A DNA stretch of 49,811 nucleotides from Fibrobacter sp. (GTDB lineage Bacteria; Fibrobacterota; Fibrobacteria; Fibrobacterales; Fibrobacteraceae), in assembly GCF_017551775.1 (NCBI RefSeq), contig NZ_JAFZKX010000035.1:1-49811 (forward strand), read 5' to 3'. Numbering within the stretch: the first letter of the stretch is position 1; every line of letters starts with the position of its first letter. The position numbers and the translations under genes are program-made. Under the pieces are notes generated by a model. The model was not told where the DNA came from and searched no databases. It saw nothing but the letters and a program-made list of their open reading frames with translations. This document shows, one piece after another, positions 31,962 through 40,110 of this stretch.

Positions 31962-33164
31962 ATGTCCCTTTTTAAGTTTCAATCGTACGATTTGGTCGTC
32001 TGCGGGGCCGGTCCTGCTGGCCTTATGGCCGCCTGTACGTTTGCCAGACAGACGGGCGGTGCCAGACGGGTTCTGCTGCTCGACAAGAAGGCTCCCTGGA
32101 AAGAACCCATCTTTTGCGCCGAGGCCGTGTCCGAGAACCGGCTGGGCAAACTGTGGCCTATCGACCGGTCCTGGGTGCGTGGTCGAATTTCTGGAATTTA
32201 CTTTACTTCGCCGAGCCACTACAGGGCCGAGTTCTACAGCAAGAACTGCGGGCTTATCCTGGACCGCTCCGGCTTCCACCATGCGCTTGCCGACGGCTGT
32301 GCCGAGGCGGGCGTGGAATGCTGTTTCGATGCTCTGGTGAAGTCGCTTTCCCGCAACGGGGACGGCTCCTGGGATATCTGCGTGAAGGGGCCCGACGGCG
32401 CTCCTGTTTCCGTTACTGCGAAGACGGTCATTGATGCGACCGGCCCGGGTGCGCGCATAACCCGCGGTATTGAATGCCTCGAAGGGATTGAATCGGGCGA
32501 TACTGATCTGGAACCGGCGGTGTTCGCCGTCGCCGAAGGTATCGAGCACAGCGCGGAACATATAGAGCTCTTTTTCGGTAGCGAATTCCAGGACGGCTAC
32601 GGCTGGATTTTCCCGCGCGACGGCGTGGAAGTGAATATCGGTTTCGTGCTCGGGAAGAGCGCTCTGCCCGGTACGTCGCTGCGTGAAAAATTGAAGTCGT
32701 TTATCGCGGAACGTTATCCGCAGGCGAAAATCAAGGCCATCTACGGCGGCATGATTGCCTGTGGGCAATCGCAGCGCCCCATGGCGCTCTGCGGCCTTTT
32801 CAAGGCCGGCGATGCCGCCAGTTGCGTGAATCCCATCAGCCGTTCAGGTATTGTAGAATCGATGCTCTGCGGAAAGATAGTTGCGCAGTCCGTCGCGGAG
32901 TGGCTTGATGCCGGCACGCCCGATGCGCGCCAGAAGGTCGAACGTGAAGTTCTCGACCACTGGATGAAGGAACTCGGCAATGCTCACCTGCAAATCGCCC
33001 GCGCGAAGCCCGGGTTCAACGCCATCAAGGATTCGCAGTTCGACCGCGCCGCGAAGAGCCTCTCGAAGTTGCCGCGCGAAAAGCAGACCCTGTTCCGCAT
33101 ATTCTTCGCGGTACTCTGGGCATGCCCGTCGCTCATTTGGAAAATGCGTTCTTTTTTAAAGTAG
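31962..33164 (+). CDS. Geranylgeranyl reductase family flavoprotein
   Basis: A 400-aa FAD-dependent oxidoreductase. The dinucleotide-binding motif is VVCGAGPAGLMAA near the N terminus. A Cys follows in PIFCAEAV, as in geranylgeranyl reductases. Further family motifs are IDATGPG, YGWIFPRDGVEVNIGF and LFKAGDAASCVNPISRSGI. Members saturate isoprenoid chains (lipids, quinones, chlorophyll tails); others are halogenase-like. The substrate is not known. A UbiA-family gene lies at the left edge of the window. It is the first gene of a plus-strand series with sufE. Confidence 0.85.
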   Translation: MSLFKFQSYDLVVCGAGPAGLMAACTFARQTGGARRVLLLDKKAPWKEPIFCAEAVSENRLGKLWPIDRSWVRGRISGIYFTSPSHYRAEFYSKNCGLILDRSGFHHALADGCAEAGVECCFDALVKSLSRNGDGSWDICVKGPDGAPVSVTAKTVIDATGPGARITRGIECLEGIESGDTDLEPAVFAVAEGIEHSAEHIELFFGSEFQDGYGWIFPRDGVEVNIGFVLGKSALPGTSLREKLKSFIAERYPQAKIKAIYGGMIACGQSQRPMALCGLFKAGDAASCVNPISRSGIVESMLCGKIVAQSVAEWLDAGTPDARQKVEREVLDHWMKELGNAHLQIARAKPGFNAIKDSQFDRAAKSLSKLPREKQTLFRIFFAVLWACPSLIWKMRSFLK

Positions 33165-33170
33165 GGAATC

Positions 33171-33617
33171 ATGGCTGACTCGATAAAAGAAAGGACAGAA
33201 GAAGTTCGTGCGAAGTTCGCGTCGTTTGCCGACCCCGACGACAAGTGGAAGTTCTTGCTCGATCTCGCCCGTGCGCACAAGGGAATGGATGCCTCGCTCA
33301 AGGATGCGAAGTTCATCATCCAGGGGTGCGCTTCGACCATGTATTTGGTGCCAAAATTTGACAACGGCGTTCTCCATTTCGAGATGGACGTGGAAGGTGG
33401 AACGACGAATCCGCTTATAAGCCGTGGTCTCGGCGCGCTCGCCCTGAAGGTCTACAACGACTTGCCGCCCAGCGAAATCCTTACGCTCGATCCGGTGTTC
33501 TTCCAGGATATCGGCCTGAACGTCGGGCTTTCTCCGACGCGCTCGAACGGGTTCGCGAGCCTCGTGAAACAGATTTATTTGTACGCCCGCGTCTATGACG
33601 CGATTTCAAAAAAGTAG
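33171..33617 (+). CDS. sufE: SufE-family sulfur acceptor protein
   Basis: A 148-aa protein of the SufE fold, which takes persulfide sulfur from a cysteine desulfurase for Fe-S cluster assembly. The acceptor Cys is in FIIQGCASTMYL, followed by the family strand FEMDVEGGT. LSPTRSNGFASLVKQI near the C terminus is highly typical. The length is normal. It begins 7 nt after the GGR-like gene with GTAGGGAATC upstream, so it is in the same operon. No sufS or sufB is nearby. Confidence 0.93.
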   Translation: MADSIKERTEEVRAKFASFADPDDKWKFLLDLARAHKGMDASLKDAKFIIQGCASTMYLVPKFDNGVLHFEMDVEGGTTNPLISRGLGALALKVYNDLPPSEILTLDPVFFQDIGLNVGLSPTRSNGFASLVKQIYLYARVYDAISKK

Positions 33618-33624
33618 GGAAGAT

Positions 33625-34197
33625 ATGGTTAGTTTCTTGAACGGAAAGAGCCCCTTTGACGAGGCTGAAGAAAAACTCGAAGCGGGAGAGACCATTAACG
33701 GTCGCCCGAAAATGTCCACGGGCCCTGTCATGGGTTGGCAGGACGGCGTGTTCCTCCTGGTCATCATCGGCCTCATTGTCGGTGGATACCAGTATTACCA
33801 GTACGCGAAGAACAGCAGTGCCGAAACGTTCGCAAGGTGCGACGCCCTCTACGTGGCCGCCGCCAGCGACCCCGCCAAGTTTGTCGAGGTCGAGGCCTGC
33901 TACGACAGCACCTGGGATCTCGGTTTCGTAAGCGATTCCATGGAAGTGCTCCGCCAGAACCGCCAGGGCCAAATTGCCGACATGCGCAACGCCCAGAAGG
34001 ATATCCTCGAAGATGCGAAGATCCTGCTCGAGGATGGCGATACCGCGAAGGCCGCTTCCACGCTGAAGAATTATTCCGGTGCATTCCTGCTTCGTCCTTC
34101 CGATGCTGCGGAATGGAAGAAGATTGCTGCGTTCGAAGTGCCCGAAAGCAAGCCGGAAGCCCAGCCTGAAGCTCAGAACGAAGCGCCGGCCAAGTAA
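33625..34197 (+). CDS. Single-pass membrane protein, function unknown
   Basis: A 190-aa protein with an acidic cytoplasmic N terminus, one membrane helix at about residues 38-57 (GVFLLVIIGLIVGGYQYYQY) and an external helical domain of about 110 residues with two Cys (RCDALYV and EACYDS). It ends in a Pro/Glu/Ala tail. The helical part resembles TPR-like or tetratricopeptide proteins in spacing, but no motif is clear. I chose the ATG at 33625 because AGGGAAG lies 5 nt upstream and it starts just after sufE. No family was recognised. Confidence 0.7.
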   Translation: MVSFLNGKSPFDEAEEKLEAGETINGRPKMSTGPVMGWQDGVFLLVIIGLIVGGYQYYQYAKNSSAETFARCDALYVAAASDPAKFVEVEACYDSTWDLGFVSDSMEVLRQNRQGQIADMRNAQKDILEDAKILLEDGDTAKAASTLKNYSGAFLLRPSDAAEWKKIAAFEVPESKPEAQPEAQNEAPAK

Positions 34198-34222
34198 GAA
34201 TCCCCCGACGGCTAAAAAAATA

Positions 34223-34230
34223 TATATTAG
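34223..34230 (+). promoter_or_regulatory. Possible -10 box of the gamma carbonic anhydrase gene
   Basis: TATATTAG lies 4 nt before the ATG at 34235. It overlaps an AGGAG that could instead serve as a close Shine-Dalgarno, so its use is uncertain. Confidence 0.3.
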
Positions 34231-34234
34231 GAGC

Positions 34235-34747
34235 ATGTCGAAACTTATTGCTCTCGATGGGAAGACTCCCCGCCTGGGAAGCCGCGTTCTCGTGGCCGAA
34301 GGCGCGATCCTTGTTGGTGACGTGGAAGTGGGGGACGATTCCTCCGTGTTCTATAATGCCGTCCTGCGTGGCGACTTGGCCCCGATCCGTATCGGGAGCC
34401 GGACCAACATACAGGATAACGTGACCGTCCATGTCTCGACGGATGTCCCGGCGGTTATCGGGAACGAGGTGACTGTCGGGCATAACGCTGTGCTTCACGC
34501 CTGTACCATTGACGATAACGTGATGGTGGGAATGGGCGCAATTGTCATGGACGGCGCGCATATCAAGAAAAATTGTATCGTGGGTGCGGGCGCTGTTGTG
34601 ACTCAGGGAAAGGAATTCCCGGAGAATTCGCTCGTGCTGGGCGCCCCTGCGCATGTGGTACGCGAACTGACGACTGAAGAGATTGAAGGTGTCCGCGGTG
34701 GTGTTGAACGCTATGTCGAAATAAAGGACAAGCTCCTGGGGGCATAG
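34235..34747 (+). CDS. Gamma-class carbonic anhydrase family protein
   Basis: A 170-aa left-handed beta-helix protein of the YrdA/CaiE group. Hexapeptide repeats run through the chain. The zinc His residues of the family are seen in TVHVST, TVGHNAVLHAC and the nearby loop. RGDLAPIRIGSRTNIQDN is the standard family segment. Some members are real carbonic anhydrases, others have unknown activity. AGGAGC precedes the ATG at 34235. The next gene starts one base after its stop codon. Confidence 0.9.
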   Translation: MSKLIALDGKTPRLGSRVLVAEGAILVGDVEVGDDSSVFYNAVLRGDLAPIRIGSRTNIQDNVTVHVSTDVPAVIGNEVTVGHNAVLHACTIDDNVMVGMGAIVMDGAHIKKNCIVGAGAVVTQGKEFPENSLVLGAPAHVVRELTTEEIEGVRGGVERYVEIKDKLLGA

Positions 34748-34748
34748 C

Positions 34749-35714
34749 GTGGCGTTCAAGTTCTACTTCTTGATAAATCCGGTCAGCGGTGGCGGAAAGG
34801 GAAAGCTCATCAGAGAGTTCCTGCCCGAAATCATGGAATCCATGGATTTTGCTGCCGATGAATGGAAGGTGGAATTTACCCGCTACGAAGACATGAAGGG
34901 GCAAATTCTCGAGGCGCTTTCGTGCACGGAAACGCTCATTGCGGTTGGCGGTGACGGGACCGTGTCTTCTGTGCTTTCGACGATGCTTTCCTCCGACTTC
35001 TCGAACAAGGTGAAAATAGGACTTATCCCGCTCGGTACGGGTAACGACCTGGCGCGCGTCCTGAACCTTTACAAGGCTTTTGCTGACCAGGGGCTGCTTT
35101 TCCTGGTTCGCCGTCTCTTGCGTGCGGATGCGGTTCCCTTCGACATTTGGAAGGTGAACGGCAAGTATGCGCTCGCGAACTATTTCTCGGGCGGTATCGA
35201 CGCGCGTATCGCGCATGATTTTAACCACGACCGCGCTACCGGCATGATTTCCTCGAATTCGGTCATCATGAACAAGTTGCATTACGTGCGCCGTTTCTTT
35301 GCCGACAGGAACTATTGCCTGAAGGGCGGGACGCTGCGTTACGTGGACAAGGATGGCGAGAAAAAGACGGTCGATCTCAAGGGGCACCGGACCGTGATTG
35401 TCGGGAATATCCCGAGTTTCGCAAGTGGGGCGAATCCGTTCTTCAAATCCGATATGGCGGACGGGCTTCTGGAAGTGGTCGATGTCCCGAACATGCTCGC
35501 ATTCCTGCTTGCCATTGCGATCGGGAACATTCCTGTCGTTGGGCACCTGTACAAGAAGTATTTGCGCAAGTCCACGAAGGTCCGTTCGCTCGAGTTCAAG
35601 TTTGTACCTGAAGAATTCCTGCAGCTTGATGGCGAGGACGTGAGCGGCAAACTCGGCGATACCGTGTCGATAGAGTTTGCAAGTCAGGTCCAGATGCTAC
35701 GGTTGGGGGACTAG
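34749..35714 (+). CDS. Diacylglycerol/lipid kinase family protein
   Basis: A 321-aa soluble lipid kinase of the DagK/YegS fold. It has the N-terminal FLINPVSGGGKG, the nucleotide motif AVGGDGTVSSV and GLIPLGTGNDLAR, all typical. It would phosphorylate diacylglycerol or a related lipid with ATP. The start is GTG at 34749, one base after the gamma carbonic anhydrase stop codon. Its own stop is directly followed by the GTG of lpxD. This tight packing points to cotranscription with the lipid A genes. Confidence 0.9.
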   Translation: MAFKFYFLINPVSGGGKGKLIREFLPEIMESMDFAADEWKVEFTRYEDMKGQILEALSCTETLIAVGGDGTVSSVLSTMLSSDFSNKVKIGLIPLGTGNDLARVLNLYKAFADQGLLFLVRRLLRADAVPFDIWKVNGKYALANYFSGGIDARIAHDFNHDRATGMISSNSVIMNKLHYVRRFFADRNYCLKGGTLRYVDKDGEKKTVDLKGHRTVIVGNIPSFASGANPFFKSDMADGLLEVVDVPNMLAFLLAIAIGNIPVVGHLYKKYLRKSTKVRSLEFKFVPEEFLQLDGEDVSGKLGDTVSIEFASQVQMLRLGD

Positions 35715-36731
35715 GTGCGTCCTGTCAAGCTTTCTATTGTGCTGGAATGGATGGAGTCCGAAGGGCTCCTGGATACGTCCGATATTACGCAAATTGTAAA
35801 AAACGTTCCCGATGCGTTTGAAATTGCGGGTTTTGCCTCCGTCGACCTGGCGGGCGATGCCGATGCGAGTTTCTGGGTCGGCGATACCGTGAAGAGCGAG
35901 ACGAATGCGAACGGTTTTGCGAGTTCGCTTTTGGGGAAGGTGCATGCCGGGTTGCTGTTTGTCCCGCGCGGTCTTGCGGTGGATTTAAGTGTAGCGCCTT
36001 CTGTCGGATGTATAGTTCCTGTCGAGAATCCCTACCATGCGATGGTCCGCTTCCTCGAAAAGTTTGCGGGTGAACCAGCGGGTGCGCCGTTTATCGCGGA
36101 ATCAGCCCGCGTGCATGCGAGCGCGGTAGTCGAAGGATCCGTGGGCGAGAACGCTGTCGTGGGCCCGGGATGCGTGATTATGCGCGGGGCTACGCTCGGC
36201 GCGGGCTGCGTGCTCGAGGCCAACGTGACCGTCTACCCGAATGTGGTCGTGGGCGAGAACTGCGTGTTCCAGGCGGGCGCCGTTGTCGGATCGCGCGGAT
36301 TCGGTTTTTATGAATATGGCGGCGTGCGTCGGCCTGTCCCGCACCCTGCTGGGGTACGCATCGGGCATGATTGCAGCTTCGGTGCGAATTCCGTGGTGGC
36401 CGCCGGCTTCCTTACCCCCACCACGATTGGCGACCATTGCCATTTCGATTCGTTTGTACAGATTGCCCATAACTGCCGCCTCGGGAACAACATCTACATG
36501 GCGTCGCAATCCGCCGTCGCGGGTTCCGTGATTGTGGAAGACGATGTGGAATTCGCCGGCGGCGCGAAGGCGGCCGGGCACCTCACCATCGGGAAGGGCG
36601 CCCGCATTGCAGCGAAGGCGGGTGTCACCAAGAGTGTCCCTGCGGGCCGCACCGTCTCCGGGTTCCCTGCCGATGAAATTTCCCGCTGGCGCCGTTCCAT
36701 GGTAAGGCTCCGCCAGATGGGGGAGAAGTAG
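35715..36731 (+). CDS. lpxD: UDP-3-O-acylglucosamine N-acyltransferase LpxD
   Basis: The third step of lipid A synthesis: transfer of a hydroxyacyl chain from ACP to the amino group of UDP-3-O-acyl-GlcN. The 338-aa protein has an N-terminal uridine-binding domain and then hexapeptide repeats of a left-handed beta-helix (from about residue 125). The catalytic His lies in FDSFVQIAHNCRLGNN, and RGFGFYEYGGVRRPVPH is family-typical. The start is GTG immediately after the preceding stop. lpxC follows 1 nt after its stop. Confidence 0.93.
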   Translation: MRPVKLSIVLEWMESEGLLDTSDITQIVKNVPDAFEIAGFASVDLAGDADASFWVGDTVKSETNANGFASSLLGKVHAGLLFVPRGLAVDLSVAPSVGCIVPVENPYHAMVRFLEKFAGEPAGAPFIAESARVHASAVVEGSVGENAVVGPGCVIMRGATLGAGCVLEANVTVYPNVVVGENCVFQAGAVVGSRGFGFYEYGGVRRPVPHPAGVRIGHDCSFGANSVVAAGFLTPTTIGDHCHFDSFVQIAHNCRLGNNIYMASQSAVAGSVIVEDDVEFAGGAKAAGHLTIGKGARIAAKAGVTKSVPAGRTVSGFPADEISRWRRSMVRLRQMGEK

Positions 36732-36732
36732 C

Positions 36733-37575
36733 ATGCCTGTAAAGTCTATCGAGTTTTCTTCGCCATCGCTCTCGTCCAGAAACGCCACTGTGCGTGTCGA
36801 CCTGCTGGAACGCGACCCGAATAGGGAAGCGCGTGTCTGCTGGAATGTCGCGGGAGAGCGGTTCTATTCCACCGACGCCCTGCATTGTTACGGCGAGCTG
36901 GAATACAGCGTGGCGCGTACTTCAATTTATACAAAACCGGGCCTGAACAGCAGGCTTTCCCTGAGTTCTCCGGAGCATCTCGCTCCCGTGTTCCTCGCAT
37001 GGCCCGAACTGCGGTTCGACGTCCATGCCGAAGAAATTCCCATGATGGATGGGAGCGCTTTGCCGTTCTTCCATGCGTTACGCCGCATTGCCGGTGTCCC
37101 GCAGGCGCTTCGCTTTTACGACGCTCCCGTGGAACATTCCTGGGAACTCCCGCGCGGGTATGTGAAGGTTTCCCCTTCGGATACTTTCGAGGTGGAGTAC
37201 GAAATCACTCGGCCCGACGGCTTCTGTTCGGCGGCCAGCCTTTCGGTGTATTCCGCCGAGGACCTCTACAGCGTATTTTCGGCGCGCACGTTCATTTTCA
37301 AGGACGATTACGAGGCTGCGCGCGCTGCTGGACTGCTGGGCGGGGTTGACGAGAGCTGCGGAATGCTTCTCGGGGCCGAATCGCGGGTGTATTACCGCAT
37401 GGACGAGGAACCTGCGCGCCATAAAATTCTAGACTTGTTGGGCGATATCGCCTTCGCATGTCCTGCTTTGCCAAAAGTCCGCATTCAGGTACTGAACGGC
37501 GGCCATACCATTCACCATAAAATCATGGAGAAACTCCTGCCTTATGTCTTTACTGGAAACTCTCAAGAAATCTGA
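36733..37575 (+). CDS. lpxC: UDP-3-O-acyl-N-acetylglucosamine deacetylase LpxC
   Basis: The zinc enzyme that commits UDP-acyl-GlcNAc to lipid A. The 280-aa protein is a divergent but complete LpxC. The catalytic Glu and first zinc His are in SSPEHLAPVF (usual form TVEHL). EIPMMDGSALPFF is the substrate loop, SARTFIFKDDYE is typical, the second His and the Asp are in RHKILDLLGD, and NGGHTIHHKIM holds the last His. It lies between lpxD and fabZ and overlaps fabZ by 32 nt in another frame. It is shorter than E. coli LpxC (305 aa). Confidence 0.9.
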   Translation: MPVKSIEFSSPSLSSRNATVRVDLLERDPNREARVCWNVAGERFYSTDALHCYGELEYSVARTSIYTKPGLNSRLSLSSPEHLAPVFLAWPELRFDVHAEEIPMMDGSALPFFHALRRIAGVPQALRFYDAPVEHSWELPRGYVKVSPSDTFEVEYEITRPDGFCSAASLSVYSAEDLYSVFSARTFIFKDDYEAARAAGLLGGVDESCGMLLGAESRVYYRMDEEPARHKILDLLGDIAFACPALPKVRIQVLNGGHTIHHKIMEKLLPYVFTGNSQEI

Positions 37576-38035
37576 AAAAGCTGGTGTCGTTTATGAAGCC
37601 GACGTGGTTCATGCCCTGCTTCCGCAGAAGGCCCCGTTTGCCTTTGTGGACGAGGTCCTGAGCCTCGAACTGGGTGACGGCAAGGAAGTTCTCCCGTCCC
37701 TGGTGGGCCTTTACCACGTGACCGGCGAGGAGAAGTTCTTCCAGGGTCATTTCCCCGGCAATCCGGTGATGCCGGGCGTGCTCCAGGTGGAATCCATGGC
37801 CCAGGCCGCGACGCTCCTCACGATGATTGCCCGCGAGGCCGAAGTGGTGGGCAAGCGCCCGGCGTTCATGGGCATCGAGAACTGCCGCTTCAGGAATCCC
37901 GTGCTCCCCGGCATGGACCTGCGCCTCGAAGTGAAGCTCATCTCCGTGCGTCACGGAATCTTCAAGTATGCCGGCAAGGCGTTTTCCGGCGATAAGCTCA
38001 TGTGCGAAGCCGACTTCGTCGCCGCCATGGTGTAA
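37544..38035 (+). CDS. fabZ: 3-hydroxyacyl-ACP dehydratase FabZ-like
   Basis: A hot-dog-fold dehydratase of 163 aa in fatty acid elongation. The family segment is LLPQKAPFAFVDEV (usual LPHRYPFLLVD), and the active-site His and Glu are in GHFPGNPVMPGVLQVESMAQ. The first 32 nt overlap the end of lpxC in a different frame, and ATGGAGAAA upstream may act as Shine-Dalgarno. In Bacteroidota lpxC and fabZ are often fused; here they are overlapping separate genes. It ends the operon with a terminator. Confidence 0.92.
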   Translation: MSLLETLKKSEKAGVVYEADVVHALLPQKAPFAFVDEVLSLELGDGKEVLPSLVGLYHVTGEEKFFQGHFPGNPVMPGVLQVESMAQAATLLTMIAREAEVVGKRPAFMGIENCRFRNPVLPGMDLRLEVKLISVRHGIFKYAGKAFSGDKLMCEADFVAAMV

Positions 38036-38037
38036 AA

Positions 38038-38063
38038 ATAGGGGCTCCGGCCCCTATGTATTT
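38038..38063 (+). terminator. Terminator of the lipid A operon
   Basis: An 8-bp perfect stem ATAGGGGC/GCCCCTAT (38038-38045 with 38050-38057) is followed by GTATTTTAT. It begins 3 nt after the fabZ stop codon. Confidence 0.75.
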
Positions 38064-38091
38064 TATGCCTGTATGTAAAAAATGAATTTAA

Positions 38092-39099
<1,008 letters not shown>

Positions 39100-39101
39100 G
39101 C

Positions 39102-39153
39102 GACCGTTCGTTCGACATATAGGGTGAGGAACCTCCGGTTTCTCACTCACTCT
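39102..39153 (+). repeat. Conserved 3'-UTR element, copy behind mdh
   Basis: This begins 2 nt after the mdh stop codon. It shares GACCG-T-TCGTTCG, the exact 19-mer AACCTCCGGTTTCTCACTC and the following CTCT with a copy placed identically behind fusA (49616-49668). A hairpin GTGAGGAACC-TCC-GGTTTCTCAC (one wobble) is predicted. Confidence 0.7.
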
Positions 39154-39170
39154 TGCAAAATTTATGCAAA

Positions 39171-39202
39171 AAGAATGCCTCCGATTCACTCGGAGGCGTT
39201 TC
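39171..39202. terminator. Bidirectional terminator between mdh and the barrel gene
   Basis: A stem GCCTCCG/CGGAGGC (39178-39198 region) has TTTCTTGTTT on the plus side and TTCTTTTT on the minus side. It serves the convergent mdh and outer-membrane protein genes. Confidence 0.75.
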
Positions 39203-39225
39203 TTGTTTAATGTGGTTAAGCTTGA

Positions 39226-39867
39226 TTATTTGTAATTGAACCAGTAAGCGATGCCGAAGATTAGGCGAAAGTCGGAACGGTCATCGTATTCGTACATTTT
39301 GGTCAGGCTGTGGGTGTACTTGACGAAGAATTCGAGGCCGAAGGCCAAGGTGAAACCGAAACCACCGCCGACTCCGATGTTTAAATCTTTCAGGTCGTCT
39401 CTATTGTTCCATTCCTCGTCTTTGCCTGAATAGTAGAATTCGAAAAGATTGATGTCGAATGTGGCGCCGGCTTCGAGGAAGAAGATGTTGGTGGCATAGA
39501 AACGAACCATTGCGGGGATTTGGATTGCCAAGCGGAATGCTTCGTCATCGTTGGGATCGAGAGAAGAAGTATGGATTCCGGTGAGGTCCATCCGGACGTC
39601 GGCGTTGCCTCTGACATACGAGCCATAACCAACCGACAGGCCGGCTCCCGTATGGAGGCCAATGTGGTTGCCGAAACCGATAATGATGTCAAAGGAACCC
39701 TGCGTGTAGTAGAGGCTATAGTCTGAAAAATCCGGTGCATCGTCACCCATGAGGAATACTAAGCTATAGTTAAAATTGGAGCCCCAAAGACCCAGGTGGT
39801 TGATGTTGGCGAATGCGCTTGAGGCGCAAGCGGCGATGGTAATCAGGGCGAAAAGGACTTTTTTCAC
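39226..39867 (-). CDS. Outer-membrane beta-barrel protein
   Basis: A 213-aa exported protein with a signal peptide ending in SAFA. The mature part is a series of alternating amphipathic strands (for example FDIIIGFGNHIGLHTGAGLSVGYG and LNIGVGGGFGFTLAFGLEFFVKY) and ends in an aromatic strand, GIAYWFNYK, as in small porin-like barrels. A role as a structural or transport barrel is likely but unproven. The start is GTG at 39867 with AGAAGG upstream. A TATTTTTG box at 39899-39906 gives a leader of about 27 nt. Confidence 0.8.
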   Translation of the reverse strand: MKKVLFALITIAACASSAFANINHLGLWGSNFNYSLVFLMGDDAPDFSDYSLYYTQGSFDIIIGFGNHIGLHTGAGLSVGYGSYVRGNADVRMDLTGIHTSSLDPNDDEAFRLAIQIPAMVRFYATNIFFLEAGATFDINLFEFYYSGKDEEWNNRDDLKDLNIGVGGGFGFTLAFGLEFFVKYTHSLTKMYEYDDRSDFRLIFGIAYWFNYK

Positions 39868-40050
39868 GTGGCCTTCTTTTTTGGTGAAATATGTCGGGCA
39901 AAAATAGAAAAAAAAGGTGAAATCTGTTGTTCGACGGTAAAAAAGGCTTTTTTTTGTTAAATGTTGACTTTTTATTGCAGATAAATCTATTCAATTTTAC
40001 GCAAATTTTATAAAAAAGGTGAAAATGTGGACTTTTAATTTGAAAATTTG

Positions 40051-40079
40051 TTGACTTTAGATGCGTAAAAAGTTATATT
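40051..40079 (+). promoter_or_regulatory. Promoter of the first GH43 gene
   Basis: TTGACT (40051-40056), 17 bp, TATATT (40074-40079), then CAGG. The leader is about 25 nt with a GGAG Shine-Dalgarno. The region upstream back to 39907 is A+T-rich with no gene visible. Confidence 0.7.
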
Positions 40080-40110
40080 CAGGATATAGACCTCTAAAAC
40101 GGAGCCGTAT

